Of a stretch of 64,000 nucleotides of DNA, positions 8,044-16,608 are shown piece by piece; the first letter of the stretch is position 1; every line of letters begins with the position of its first letter. A program made the translations under genes and the position numbers. Location: assembly GCF_000426765.1 (NCBI RefSeq), contig NZ_AUFZ01000017.1, positions 62,001 through 126,000 of the forward strand, written 5' to 3'. This stretch comes from Vibrio litoralis DSM 17657 (lineage in GTDB: Bacteria > Pseudomonadota > Gammaproteobacteria > Enterobacterales > Vibrionaceae). The notes beneath the pieces were generated by a model. The model ran no database searches, was not told where the DNA came from, and worked only from the letters and a program-made list of their open reading frames with translations.

Positions 8044-10723
8044 AGAGAATTAAAAGCATATCAACAATGTTATCTTCAAAGTGGGTTTCTGTTTTGAAGT
8101 TCAACTTTTTGGCTAACTGCACCATACCTTTGTTAGATGGCATTGTTATTCCGGTTAAGCGAACAGTGCCTTTGGTTTGACTATAAGCAATGAGTTTTTC
8201 CATCAGCAATCTTCCAAGCCCAATGCCTTTTAAGTCAGAACGAATCAAAATCGAGAACTCTGCGTCATAGTTGTGAGAATCGGCGATCACTCTAGCAACA
8301 CCTAGTAAGATCTCTTGGTTTTGCTCATTAGTTTGTGTGGCAACAAAGGCCATTTCTCGGTCGTAATCAATTTGAGTTAAATTGGCCAAAGCCTCGTGAT
8401 TGAATTCGCCAACATCTGAGAAGAAACGCTTATACAAATCCTCACGAGAAACTTGGGTGATAAACGAAGCCATCTTTTCTTCGTCTTCTGGTAATACTGG
8501 ACGCACCAAACAACGCTGGCCGTTCTTAAGTTGTGTCACTTCTTCATGTTCGACCGGGTAAGGCTTAATAGCTAAACGTTGCCTTTTATTGCCATTGGCA
8601 GCTCGTAACTCTAAGCGGGCATCAATAACAGTAAATTCATTTCCTGCGGCTAATAGTGGATGCAAATCTAAACTAAGAATTTCAGGATTATCGATAACCA
8701 TTTGCGATAAACGAACTAATAGTTCACATAAAGCGATAGTATCGACTGGATTTGGCAGCTGTTCTAATCGCAATTTGCCAACCCGCATAGCTCGTATCAC
8801 TAAGTAACGTGCTAGTGCCATATTTAAAGGCAATAGGGCAACCGAAGCATCTTCAGTCACATCCCATTCCGTACCGCCTTGACCTAGCATGATCACCGGA
8901 CCAAAAATAGGATCGGTTTCGATGCGAATTCTTAACTCTTGCGAACCGGCTCGACTTGCCATGCTTTGCACCGAAACGCCATGAATTAAGGCGGAAGGAT
9001 AGAGTAGTGATGTTCTATCCATAATAGCTTGAGTGGCACTAGCAACTTCATTGGCATTGCGTAAATTCAGCATTACGCCTTGCACTTCTGATTTGTGCAC
9101 AATATCTGGGGAACGTAATTTCACCGCTACCGGATAACCAATTTTTTCACTGATATGCACCGCTTCACTGGCATCTGAGGCTAACCACGTCGGAAGCACC
9201 GAAATGTTATAACTTTTTAGTAAGCCATCAATTTGATGAGAATCAAACAGGCTAATCGATTCTTCAAGCTGGGACTGAATCCAACTTTGCGCTTGTAATA
9301 ATTGCTCAGGATTGCGTGATTCAACAGAAGAAGGGGTTTCCATTAATTGCCTTTGATTACGTCGGTACTCGACCAAGTGCATATAAGCACCGACCGCACC
9401 TTCTGGGGTTCGATAGGTAGGAATACCCGCCTGAGTAAACAAGGAACGCGCTTCTTTTGCCGTGCTTTCACCAGACCAATTAGTCAAAATATTAAAACGT
9501 CGACTCTTTTTATGCTGCTTTATCGTTTCAATCAAGGCTTGAGCGGTTTGTGTTGGATGAGAAATAGCAGAAGGGCTGTGCATGACTAATATGGCATCAA
9601 TCGCATCACTATCGAGCAGAATATCCATTGCCTTTGCATAACGCTGACTATCCGCATCACCAACAAGATCAATAGGGTTACTGTGCGACCAGCTTGGCGG
9701 TAGGATTTGATTTAATTGCTCAATGGTATCTTCTGTTAATGTCGCGAGCTTACCGCCACGGTGAATCAATTCATCAACCGCCATAATACCGGGGCCGCCG
9801 CCATTGGTCATAATCGCTAAACGCTCACCACGTAGTGGAACCGAATGAGTCAAGGTTTCTAAAGCGGCAAACAGTTCATGCGTATTGTTTACTCGTAGCA
9901 TGCCAGAGCGCTTAATTGCAGAGTCATAAATAATGTCGATGCTTTGCTGGCCACGCGTATGTAGTGAAGCGGCTTGCTGACCTTCAACACTACGTCCTGA
10001 TTTTAAAACCAAGATCCGACGATTACGTGACGCGCTCCGAGCTGCTGACATAAAGGCTCTGGCATCTTTAATCGAGTCAACATAAAGCAAAATAGCGGAA
10101 GTTTTACTATCAACAGATAAGCTATCTAACAACTCAGGAAAATCTATATCAACGGCATTGCCAAGCGATACAAAAGCCGAGAAACCAATTTGTTTATCAG
10201 TCGCCCAATCAAGAATGGTGGTACACACTGCCGCAGATTGAGAAATAAAGGCAATGTTACCTTGTGACGCTGTCACTGGGGAGAGGGAGGCATTTAACTT
10301 AGCCCAAGGGAGTATTAATCCCAAACTGTTAGACCCTAACACTCGCATACCCGATTGACGTGCGATAGCTAAACACTCTTCATCGATACTTTGCGCTGAA
10401 TCTTGCTCAGATTGGTACATATCCGATGAAACCACGATCACCACACCAGCACCTTTAGCTGCTAATTCAGTAAAAATAGCTTTATTGTATTTCGCTTTAG
10501 TACAAATGATGGCGAGATCGGGAATCAGTGGTAACTGATCAATACTAGAATAGGCAAGGACACCACTCACGGATTGATACTTTGGGGTCACTGGCATGAT
10601 AGCGCCTTGAAAACCACCACTGAGCAAATTTTGCATAACGATAGAACCGGCGCGAAAAGGGCGCTGTGAAGCACCAATCACCGCAACAGACTTTGGCTTT
10701 AACAGTTTATCTAACGTTAGCAT
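8042..10723 (-). CDS. pat: Protein lysine acetyltransferase Pat (acyl-CoA synthetase-like/GNAT)
   Basis: An 893-residue two-part enzyme like E. coli PatZ/YfiQ and Salmonella Pat. Residues 1-130 are a CoA-binding Rossmann domain (LKPKSVAVIGASQRPFRAG); 150-450 are the succinyl-CoA-synthetase-like part; about 485-700 are an ATP-grasp domain (YPVAVKLRSPDIVHKSEVQG); and the last 150 residues are a GNAT acetyltransferase with the acetyl-CoA loop LKGIGLGRLL. The ligase half is inactive in known Pat proteins, and the GNAT half acetylates lysines, for example to switch off acetyl-CoA synthetase. It stands alone and converges on the lysR gene. Confidence 0.92.
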   Translation of the reverse strand: MLTLDKLLKPKSVAVIGASQRPFRAGSIVMQNLLSGGFQGAIMPVTPKYQSVSGVLAYSSIDQLPLIPDLAIICTKAKYNKAIFTELAAKGAGVVIVVSSDMYQSEQDSAQSIDEECLAIARQSGMRVLGSNSLGLILPWAKLNASLSPVTASQGNIAFISQSAAVCTTILDWATDKQIGFSAFVSLGNAVDIDFPELLDSLSVDSKTSAILLYVDSIKDARAFMSAARSASRNRRILVLKSGRSVEGQQAASLHTRGQQSIDIIYDSAIKRSGMLRVNNTHELFAALETLTHSVPLRGERLAIMTNGGGPGIMAVDELIHRGGKLATLTEDTIEQLNQILPPSWSHSNPIDLVGDADSQRYAKAMDILLDSDAIDAILVMHSPSAISHPTQTAQALIETIKQHKKSRRFNILTNWSGESTAKEARSLFTQAGIPTYRTPEGAVGAYMHLVEYRRNQRQLMETPSSVESRNPEQLLQAQSWIQSQLEESISLFDSHQIDGLLKSYNISVLPTWLASDASEAVHISEKIGYPVAVKLRSPDIVHKSEVQGVMLNLRNANEVASATQAIMDRTSLLYPSALIHGVSVQSMASRAGSQELRIRIETDPIFGPVIMLGQGGTEWDVTEDASVALLPLNMALARYLVIRAMRVGKLRLEQLPNPVDTIALCELLVRLSQMVIDNPEILSLDLHPLLAAGNEFTVIDARLELRAANGNKRQRLAIKPYPVEHEEVTQLKNGQRCLVRPVLPEDEEKMASFITQVSREDLYKRFFSDVGEFNHEALANLTQIDYDREMAFVATQTNEQNQEILLGVARVIADSHNYDAEFSILIRSDLKGIGLGRLLMEKLIAYSQTKGTVRLTGITMPSNKGMVQLAKKLNFKTETHFEDNIVDMLLIL

Positions 10724-10952
10724 TCTTCCACCTGATATTTATACAAAACTTACCAATATCATAATCAATATTAACGTCGAATCCGCTTCACAAGAGCATC
10801 AATGTGATCTATCGCTATAATTAATTATCCTTAAGTAACCTCAATGGAAAATAAATTTACAAACATATTACTTTCACCCCCTTAATCACCTTGATATTCC
10901 GGTATGTCAGAGGCATGATATTAAAAGTTTTTTATAACACTTTGGTCTTACT

Positions 10953-11582
10953 ATGAAAAAAATAGCTATTATCTCTCTATCCGTTCTATTTTTAGCAGCT
11001 TGTTCATCGGCAAATTACGATGACGAAGTGTCTACAGAAACGTATCAAGAAACTTATAAAACCGATGAAGTATCTCAACCAATCACTGAATCTGAAGCGC
11101 CTTTAGAGCAAGATTTCACTGCAGATTCAACCCAAGCAGCAGAACCAAGCATGGTTGAACCAGCGGCACCTAAAGCACAGACAGAATCAGGTAAAAAAGT
11201 CGTTAAATTGAGTCCTCCAGCGGAAGAAGAAACCAAAGCAGAATCTTCTGAATCAACCGTTAAAGTATTTTACCCAGAACAAAATGATGTTACTCAACCA
11301 GCAGCGGGTAACTACCTTGTTCAAGTAGCGGCTCTGCAAAGTGAGAAATTCTTAACCAATACAGCAAAAGGCTTGCCAGAAAATCAGCCTAAGTGGGAAA
11401 ACGTAAAAACAGTTAATGGTAAACAATGGCACAGCTTATTATTTGGTAACTTTAAAACGGCAGAAGAAGCGAAAGATGCCATTATGCGACTACCGGCAAG
11501 CTACCAAAACATGGGCCCATTTGTGAAAAGTGTAAAATCGATTACTAATTCACAGTATCCAACGCTGAAAAAACTACCATAA
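10953..11582 (+). CDS. SPOR-domain lipoprotein
   Basis: A 209-residue envelope lipoprotein. The signal peptide ends in lipobox LAAC (Cys17). A low-complexity acidic linker rich in Glu, Pro, Ala and Thr covers residues 20-115, and a C-terminal domain of about 75 residues begins NYLVQVAALQSEKF and continues with WHSLLFGNFKTAEEAKDA, the SPOR pattern (QVxxF/L...G.F...AxxA). SPOR domains bind peptidoglycan stripped of stem peptides, mostly at the division septum, so a cell-wall role is likely. The linker length suits reach from the outer membrane to the wall. The next gene but one is a D-Ala-D-Ala ligase, also wall-related, but an ERIC-type repeat and a terminator separate them. Confidence 0.82.
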   Translation: MKKIAIISLSVLFLAACSSANYDDEVSTETYQETYKTDEVSQPITESEAPLEQDFTADSTQAAEPSMVEPAAPKAQTESGKKVVKLSPPAEEETKAESSESTVKVFYPEQNDVTQPAAGNYLVQVAALQSEKFLTNTAKGLPENQPKWENVKTVNGKQWHSLLFGNFKTAEEAKDAIMRLPASYQNMGPFVKSVKSITNSQYPTLKKLP

Positions 11583-11601
11583 GAGATTAAAATTCTAAAA
11601 C

Positions 11602-11729
11602 TATACCCAAAGTAACTGGAGTTGCAGTGAGGCGACAAGTGAATGAGGCCCCATGAGTTTAGCTTGCCTAAATGATTGGGGTGAATGAACGCAGTCAACA
11701 AAGCTGCATCTTCAAGTACGAAGGGTATA
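11602..11729 (+). repeat. ERIC-type repeat, copy 1 (128 bp)
   Basis: A 128-bp intergenic element with inverted ends TATACCCAAAGTA / TACGAAGGGTATA and a central GATTGGGGTGAATG, all features of the 127-bp ERIC (IRU) family. A second copy of equal length, same orientation and about 80 percent identity by eye lies at 13939-14066. It sits 20 bp after the SPOR lipoprotein stop, inside the 3' untranslated part of that transcript. Confidence 0.85.
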
Positions 11730-11744
11730 GAATAAAAAACAAAC

Positions 11745-11771
11745 AAAGGAGTGCTGACGCGCTCCTTTTTT
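11745..11771 (+). terminator. Rho-independent terminator after the SPOR lipoprotein
   Basis: AAAGGAGTGC and GCGCTCCTTT pair (one G-U) around TGAC, then a T tract. The repeat lies between the gene and this terminator. Confidence 0.8.
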
Positions 11772-11870
11772 ATGATGATTTAGGACTTTAACGCGATTTT
11801 GTACTGCTCTTCGAACGATAAAGCATTATGATTAATCTATAGCGTTAACATAAACAGCGTCGACATTAAG

Positions 11871-12863
11871 ATGATAAATATTTTACTTTTATGTGGTGGT
11901 GGCTCTTCTGAACATGAAGTGTCACTGGTTTCAGCCCAATACCTTGAGCAACAACTTAATCTCACTCCAGATTTCAACGTCATTAAAGTTGAAATAAAAA
12001 CAGACGCTTGGTTTGTTTCTTCTGGAGAGAAAGTGGAACTGGATATTGCTCATTCTTGCTTAAAAGGCGAAGATTTCCCTTCACATGCAATTGATTTTGT
12101 TGTGCCTTGTATTCATGGTTTCCCCGGTGAAACTGGCGATATTCAATCCTTGTTTGAAATGGCCAACATTCCATATTTAGGCTGTGGCCCAGAAGCAAGC
12201 TCTAATAGCTTTAACAAGATCACTTCAAAATTATGGTATGACGCTTTAGGCATCCCCAATACACCATATCGTTTTTTAACCGAAAACAATGAGCAGTCAA
12301 TTCAAATTGCTGAACAAGTCTTTGATTTATGGGGAAAGGTTTTCGTTAAAGCGGCAAGACAAGGCTCATCAGTAGGTTGCTACAGCGTGACTGAAAAAGC
12401 CAAGTTAGCACAAGCAGTTCGCGAGGCATTTACTTACTCAGATCAAGTGCTTATTGAAAAATCGGTAAAACCAAGAGAATTGGAAGTTGCTGCCTATCAA
12501 CTTGATGGCGAACTGGTGATCACCAAGCCAGGTGAAGTCATTGCGCCCGACGGTGTGTTTTATACTTACGATGAAAAATACAGTGCAGATAGCCACTCAT
12601 CGACTGTATTAGAAGCTCAAGGGCTTAGCGACGCTGAGCAACAGGCAATTCAAGACTATTCACGTAAAGTATTTACGCATATGAATTTGAAGAACCTGTC
12701 ACGTATTGATTTCTTTTTAACCGAAGAAGGCGATATCTACTTAAATGAAGTGAATACCTTTCCGGGTATGACGCCAATCTCCATGTTCCCTAAATTAATG
12801 GAACATAACGGTCATAAGTTCAGTTATTTCTTAGAAAGCTCGATTAAAAGCAGCTTAAAATAA
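11871..12863 (+). CDS. ddl: D-alanine--D-alanine ligase
   Basis: A 330-residue ATP-grasp ligase that joins two D-Ala for peptidoglycan stem peptides in the cytosol. Visible family motifs: the N-terminal LLCGGGSSEHEVSL (residues 5-18), VPCIHGFPGETGDIQ, VKAARQGSSVGC in the ATP-grasp core, LEVAAYQ, and the metal-binding end YLNEVNTFPGMTPISMFPK. The length and the full set of motifs point to an active enzyme. It lies outside any cell-wall (dcw) cluster, as expected for a second Ddl, and is bracketed with the next gene by two ERIC-type repeats. The start is ATG 11871. Confidence 0.93.
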   Translation: MINILLLCGGGSSEHEVSLVSAQYLEQQLNLTPDFNVIKVEIKTDAWFVSSGEKVELDIAHSCLKGEDFPSHAIDFVVPCIHGFPGETGDIQSLFEMANIPYLGCGPEASSNSFNKITSKLWYDALGIPNTPYRFLTENNEQSIQIAEQVFDLWGKVFVKAARQGSSVGCYSVTEKAKLAQAVREAFTYSDQVLIEKSVKPRELEVAAYQLDGELVITKPGEVIAPDGVFYTYDEKYSADSHSSTVLEAQGLSDAEQQAIQDYSRKVFTHMNLKNLSRIDFFLTEEGDIYLNEVNTFPGMTPISMFPKLMEHNGHKFSYFLESSIKSSLK

Positions 12864-12892
12864 GCCTAATCACGTAAAGCTCGGCAATAGAT

Positions 12893-12917
12893 AAAAGCTG
12901 GTTAATCCCAGCTTTTT
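12893..12917. terminator. Terminator between convergent ddl and recombinase genes
   Basis: AAAAGCTGG and CCAGCTTTT form a 9-bp stem with a T run after it on the plus strand. It overlaps the last codons of the minus-strand recombinase gene. Confidence 0.75.
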
Positions 12918-13873
12918 ATTTTTTTAAACACAAGTTGTTCAGATTCTGATAGGGCATATTTACCAATATACTGAGCCGGCATAACGGCACTCGTCCAACG
13001 CCCCAACTGCTGAATTTGTCGTAAATTATAACCTTTCTTATATAAATCCTGACTGGCTCCAACTCGGCTTGATTGCCCAGAAAACGCTAGATGCTGAGGT
13101 AGGTTAAGAAGATCACTCGCTCGGCGAAATACGCGATAAATTGATGAATCATTTAACGATTCGCTCCCTAGGTTGCCATGTTTATCGATTCGACAAAATA
13201 AAGCACCTTGGTACTCATCGCCCAACACAGTTAACCATTTTTGAAGTAATTGGCTAGTTCTTGGGGTCAGCTGATAAGTATTCTCTCCAATCATCAACTG
13301 AGCACATTCATCACTAGATAAATCTAACTGTTCTAATGTTAAGTCTCGCAATTGCCCACGCTTTAAAAAACATTCAAACATTAGGCTATATATCAACAAA
13401 TCACGCAGATCTTTTATTGAATCACTTTCACCTAAGCATTTAAATAGTTCATTAAGATGCTTTTCGGTAAAAGGAGTCGCTTGAGCGGCGTCACCTTTTT
13501 TCATATTACGTAATGCCGATAAAGTGAAGTGTATTTGTCTATGGTTAGTCGGTTCTGGAAGTGAATGTAAGCGGTGTATTAAACCAATAGTTAAGCTGTA
13601 GCGACGGATAGAGGCATATTTTCTTTGCTTGCCTTCATGCTCTAAAAATAAGCGAATAGCAGTCACCGAAGCGGGCAGCGGATTGACATGACGAGTGATA
13701 CAAAATTCAACAAAGCGATTCCAATCATTAACCATCGAAAGCAAAGAGTTATGCGAATATAGGCTGTGAGTTAACTCGACAAAATCTTGATAACCAATCG
13801 GTTTGGAAAACAATTTAATACTTTCTTTTAATTGGGCAGGGTCTGACATCAATGGAATGTTCTTTCTCATCAT
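12902..13873 (-). CDS. Lone tyrosine recombinase/integrase, divergent active site
   Basis: A 323-residue protein with an N-terminal SAM-like core-binding region (about residues 35-125) and a C-terminal tyrosine recombinase domain. Candidate catalytic residues: Arg172 in FLKRGQLRDL, Arg270 in SGQSSRVGASQDL, Trp293 in GRWTS and Tyr302 in AQYIG. The HxxR histidine is replaced by Gln267, which is uncommon, although the nearby SRVGASQDL is otherwise classical. No excisionase, relaxase, phage gene, tRNA or att-like repeat lies next to it, so it is not a functioning island integrase in view. It could be a domesticated recombinase or a relic. The second ERIC-type repeat lies just upstream. Confidence 0.8.
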   Translation of the reverse strand: MMRKNIPLMSDPAQLKESIKLFSKPIGYQDFVELTHSLYSHNSLLSMVNDWNRFVEFCITRHVNPLPASVTAIRLFLEHEGKQRKYASIRRYSLTIGLIHRLHSLPEPTNHRQIHFTLSALRNMKKGDAAQATPFTEKHLNELFKCLGESDSIKDLRDLLIYSLMFECFLKRGQLRDLTLEQLDLSSDECAQLMIGENTYQLTPRTSQLLQKWLTVLGDEYQGALFCRIDKHGNLGSESLNDSSIYRVFRRASDLLNLPQHLAFSGQSSRVGASQDLYKKGYNLRQIQQLGRWTSAVMPAQYIGKYALSESEQLVFKKIKSWD

Positions 13874-13938
13874 TTACCTTACTAAATGAGCGGTAGTGCA
13901 TACTGAAAATAGCATCTTGTAGTGACTTCTTATACTAT

Positions 13939-14066
13939 TATACCCAAAGTAATTGGAGTTGTAGTGAGGCGCCAAGTGAGTGAAGGCCCATGAGCATAGC
14001 TTGCCTATTCGATTGGGGGGAATGAGCGCTGGCAACAAAGCTGCAGCATCAAGTACGAAGGGTATA
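13939..14066 (+). repeat. ERIC-type repeat, copy 2 (128 bp)
   Basis: Same length, ends (TATACCCAAAGTA / TACGAAGGGTATA) and orientation as the copy at 11602, with differences concentrated in the middle. It lies in the divergent region between the recombinase gene and yciH, so any yciH promoter upstream of it would place the element in the leader of yciH mRNA. Confidence 0.85.
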
Positions 14067-14100
14067 TAGAAAACAAATAAACCGTAATTAAAGAGGCCTT

Positions 14101-14412
14101 ATGTCACTTGTATATTCAACCGAAGTCGGTCGTATTAAACCTGAAGAAGAAGTTAAACAACGACCAAAAGGCGACGGTATTGTTCGCATTCAAAGAGAAA
14201 CCAAAGGTCGTAAAGGCAAGGGCGTTTGTATAGTGACTGGTCTTGATATGAATGATACCGAATTAAAATTAATGGCTGCCGAGCTAAAAAAAGTGTGTGG
14301 CTGCGGTGGTAGTGTGAAAGATGGCACCATTGAAATTCAAGGCGATAATCGAGATAAAATCAAAGCTCATCTAGAGAAAAAAGGGCATACGGTTAAACTG
14401 GCGGGCGGTTAA
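14101..14412 (+). CDS. yciH: SUI1/eIF1-like translation factor YciH
   Basis: A 103-residue cytosolic protein of the SUI1 family, bacterial relatives of eukaryotic eIF1. The core IVRIQRETKGRKGKGVCIVTGL (in outline) lies at residues 24-45, followed by CGCGGSVKDGTIEIQGD, matching YciH. In E. coli YciH affects initiation fidelity and stress translation; that role is only presumed here. It starts at ATG 14101 with AGAGG upstream. The MATE gene follows 34 bp on, so a joint transcript is possible. Confidence 0.92.
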   Translation: MSLVYSTEVGRIKPEEEVKQRPKGDGIVRIQRETKGRKGKGVCIVTGLDMNDTELKLMAAELKKVCGCGGSVKDGTIEIQGDNRDKIKAHLEKKGHTVKLAGG

Positions 14413-14446
14413 TCGCTCATTTTCTTTCTCACCAAGAAGCCCATTT

Positions 14447-15865
14447 ATGAATCGTCAGAATATGTTTGAAGGCTCTATCAATAGGGCCTTACTTTCCTTA
14501 GCTGTTCCAATTGTTCTTGCCCAAATACTTCAATCTGCTTATCAACTCACCGATGCATTTTGGGTTGGCCGTTTAGGCGCGGCGCAAGTTGCTGCGGTAT
14601 CAATAAGTAACCCTGTCACTTTTCTGGTAATTGCACTCGGCGCAGGGCTAGCAATGGCTGGCGCGACGTTATCTGCTCAGTATATGGGGGCAGGAAATAA
14701 GAAAATGGTCAACCATGTGGCCGCCCAAACCATGTTGATGGTAGTCGTCACCGCAATTGTTTTAGGGCTCACCGGTTATGCTCTATCATCACATTTTTTA
14801 ACGCTGCTTGGTGTAGAAGAGGCGGTGTATCACGATGCACTAGACTACATGCACGTATCGTTTATTGGTGTGATATTTGTTTTCACCTATGCCATGTTTC
14901 AATCAATCATGCGTGGTATCGGGCAGGTAAAAATCCCACTGATTATTGTGTTTGGTACGGTGATTCTAAACTTCGGACTTGATCCTCTTTTCATCTTTGG
15001 CTTAGGTAGCTTTGAAGGATTAGGGGTAAAAGGCGCAGCATTAGCCACCTTAGTCACCCAAGCTATCGCCGCAGTAATTGGCATGTGTATTTTCTTCCGT
15101 GGCAAACATGGTATTCACTTAACCCTAACCAGCTTCAAACCCGATCTGTCATACATTAAAAGGGCATTCTTCTTAGGCGCACCAGGCTCGGTTGAACTTT
15201 CAGCAAGAGCACTAGGCTTAATGATTATGTCTTTCTTAGTGGCAAGCTTTGGCACTGTCACCATTGCCTCTTATGGAGTAGGCTCGACCATTCTGCAAAT
15301 TGTCACTATTCCGGCTATGGGGTTATCGATGGCGGTCTCTACGCTTGTTGGACAAAACATTGGCGCTAAGAACATTGAAAGAGCATCACAAATCACAATC
15401 TTAGGCACGATTTGGGGCTGGGTAGCGTTGACCATCCTAGGTATTTTTGCCTACATTTTTGCTCCGCAATGTGTTGCTTTCTTTATTCCAGATGATCCAC
15501 AAGTGATAGAGCATGGCGCTCAATTTGTTAGAACTATGTGCTTAACCTGGGGCTTTATTGGTGTGCAATTGTGTGTTGTGTCAGCGTTTAGAGCATCGGG
15601 GAACATGCTTAATACCATGCTGATCTCTTTGTTTTCCCAATGGGTCGTACAGTTTCCATTGGCTTATATATTGTCAAAGCATACTCAGCTTGAGGCATCA
15701 GGAATTTGGTGGTCATTTGCGATCACCAATATCGTTGTTGCGTTATTCTCTATCGCTTGGTTTGCAAGGGGCAGTTGGAAAAACAAAAATCTAACCGAAG
15801 ATGACAAACAAATTGCTAAAATTACTGACGAAGCCTATATAGAAATCGATGAACATCGTACATAA
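14447..15865 (+). CDS. MATE family efflux transporter
   Basis: A 472-residue inner-membrane antiporter of the MATE family with twelve predicted helices. Typical stretches: the N-terminal INRALLSLAVPIVLAQILQ, the first-half LAPLFIFG-like motif (DPLFIFGLGSFEGLGVKGAALATLV, in outline) and the second-half MGLSMAVSTLVGQNIGA. Such pumps expel cationic drugs or metabolites in exchange for Na+ or H+. The substrate is unknown. It follows yciH closely and precedes a lipoprotein gene by 34 bp. Confidence 0.9.
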   Translation: MNRQNMFEGSINRALLSLAVPIVLAQILQSAYQLTDAFWVGRLGAAQVAAVSISNPVTFLVIALGAGLAMAGATLSAQYMGAGNKKMVNHVAAQTMLMVVVTAIVLGLTGYALSSHFLTLLGVEEAVYHDALDYMHVSFIGVIFVFTYAMFQSIMRGIGQVKIPLIIVFGTVILNFGLDPLFIFGLGSFEGLGVKGAALATLVTQAIAAVIGMCIFFRGKHGIHLTLTSFKPDLSYIKRAFFLGAPGSVELSARALGLMIMSFLVASFGTVTIASYGVGSTILQIVTIPAMGLSMAVSTLVGQNIGAKNIERASQITILGTIWGWVALTILGIFAYIFAPQCVAFFIPDDPQVIEHGAQFVRTMCLTWGFIGVQLCVVSAFRASGNMLNTMLISLFSQWVVQFPLAYILSKHTQLEASGIWWSFAITNIVVALFSIAWFARGSWKNKNLTEDDKQIAKITDEAYIEIDEHRT

Positions 15866-15899
15866 TGTCCCAAGTAACTAGAAAATTTAAGGTTTTACT

Positions 15900-16310
15900 A
15901 TGTATAAGAAATTACTTGCTGTATCTGCAGCCGCTATCGTTTTATCTGCATGTAGCTCATCAGAGCCAGAACAAGAAACTAATCCAGAATTGAAAGTTCA
16001 ATGTGAAACGGCTCAAGGGCTCGTTGGCGGTTGGCAAAAAGCTGAAATAACGCCAGAAGCGAAGCAATCTGCATCACTAGCTATCGCAAGTATGGAAGGA
16101 AACCACACGCTCAAAGAGATACTTTCTGTTGAGCAACAAGTTGTGGCAGGAATGAACTATAAAGTTACATTTACCGTAGATGATGGTACCGCTTATGTTA
16201 CTAAAGTATTTCGCAACCTACAGGGTGAATACAAAATAGTGAGCTTGCAGCCAAAACAACTGGTTAATGAATGCGTTGAACAGCAAACTGAGAGAGCTCA
16301 AGAGAAGTAA
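15900..16310 (+). CDS. Cystatin-like lipoprotein
   Basis: A 136-residue protein with signal peptide and lipobox LSAC (Cys18). After the anchor come a Gly-Gly (43-44) and then, at residues 79-84, QQVVAG inside QQVVAGMNYKVTF, and VTKVFRNLQG. This order (N-terminal glycines, QxVxG first loop, aromatic strand, KVFxxL strand) is that of stefins/cystatins, the inhibitors of papain-type proteases. It is therefore a candidate periplasmic or outer-membrane protease inhibitor, or a cystatin-fold protein with another job. The second cystatin Pro-Trp loop is not evident. The likeness is by eye, without alignment. It has its own terminator and a start with AAGG upstream. Confidence 0.65.
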   Translation: MYKKLLAVSAAAIVLSACSSSEPEQETNPELKVQCETAQGLVGGWQKAEITPEAKQSASLAIASMEGNHTLKEILSVEQQVVAGMNYKVTFTVDDGTAYVTKVFRNLQGEYKIVSLQPKQLVNECVEQQTERAQEK

Positions 16311-16353
16311 TTCCGTTCTCAATAACCTCAGCTACTGTAAATTAAACATCCCC

Positions 16354-16383
16354 AAAAAAACCTAATGCGCGTTAGGTTTTTTT
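16354..16383 (+). terminator. Rho-independent terminator of the cystatin-like lipoprotein gene
   Basis: AAAAAAACCTAA and TTAGGTTTTTTT form a 12-bp perfect stem around a 6-nt loop. Confidence 0.9.
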
Positions 16384-16528
16384 GTTTTAGAGCTCAACAT
16401 CACAAAAAATGAATTTATACGGTCAAATTTTCAAAAATATATGTCCATTCATCTAAGCTCCGGCTTTCCCCGCCTAGCAATCACTTGTCGACCTTATTTT
16501 CTCACCTCCGAATCTTAATATTTCAATT

Positions 16529-16557
16529 CCGTCACTTATTTGTATTTAAAGTGTCAC
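16529..16557 (+). promoter_or_regulatory. Candidate PhoB site upstream of phnC
   Basis: Three 7-bp units lie exactly 11 bp apart: CCGTCAC (16529), TTGTATT (16540) and GTGTCAC (16551), with AT-rich 4-bp spacers. The first and third match the Pho-box unit CTGTCAT well; the middle one matches poorly. The site is 52 bp before the chosen phnC start. PhoB control is expected for phosphonate uptake genes. Confidence 0.5.
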
Positions 16558-16608
16558 AGTGTTTCTTCTTAATTCATATCAGATTTGAGAATTAAGAAGA
16601 ATGAGATT

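Noticed and set aside
10724..10952. CRP site upstream of pat (TGTGAT near 10803)
   Set aside because: Only the left half-site is present; the right half does not match TCACA at the required spacing.
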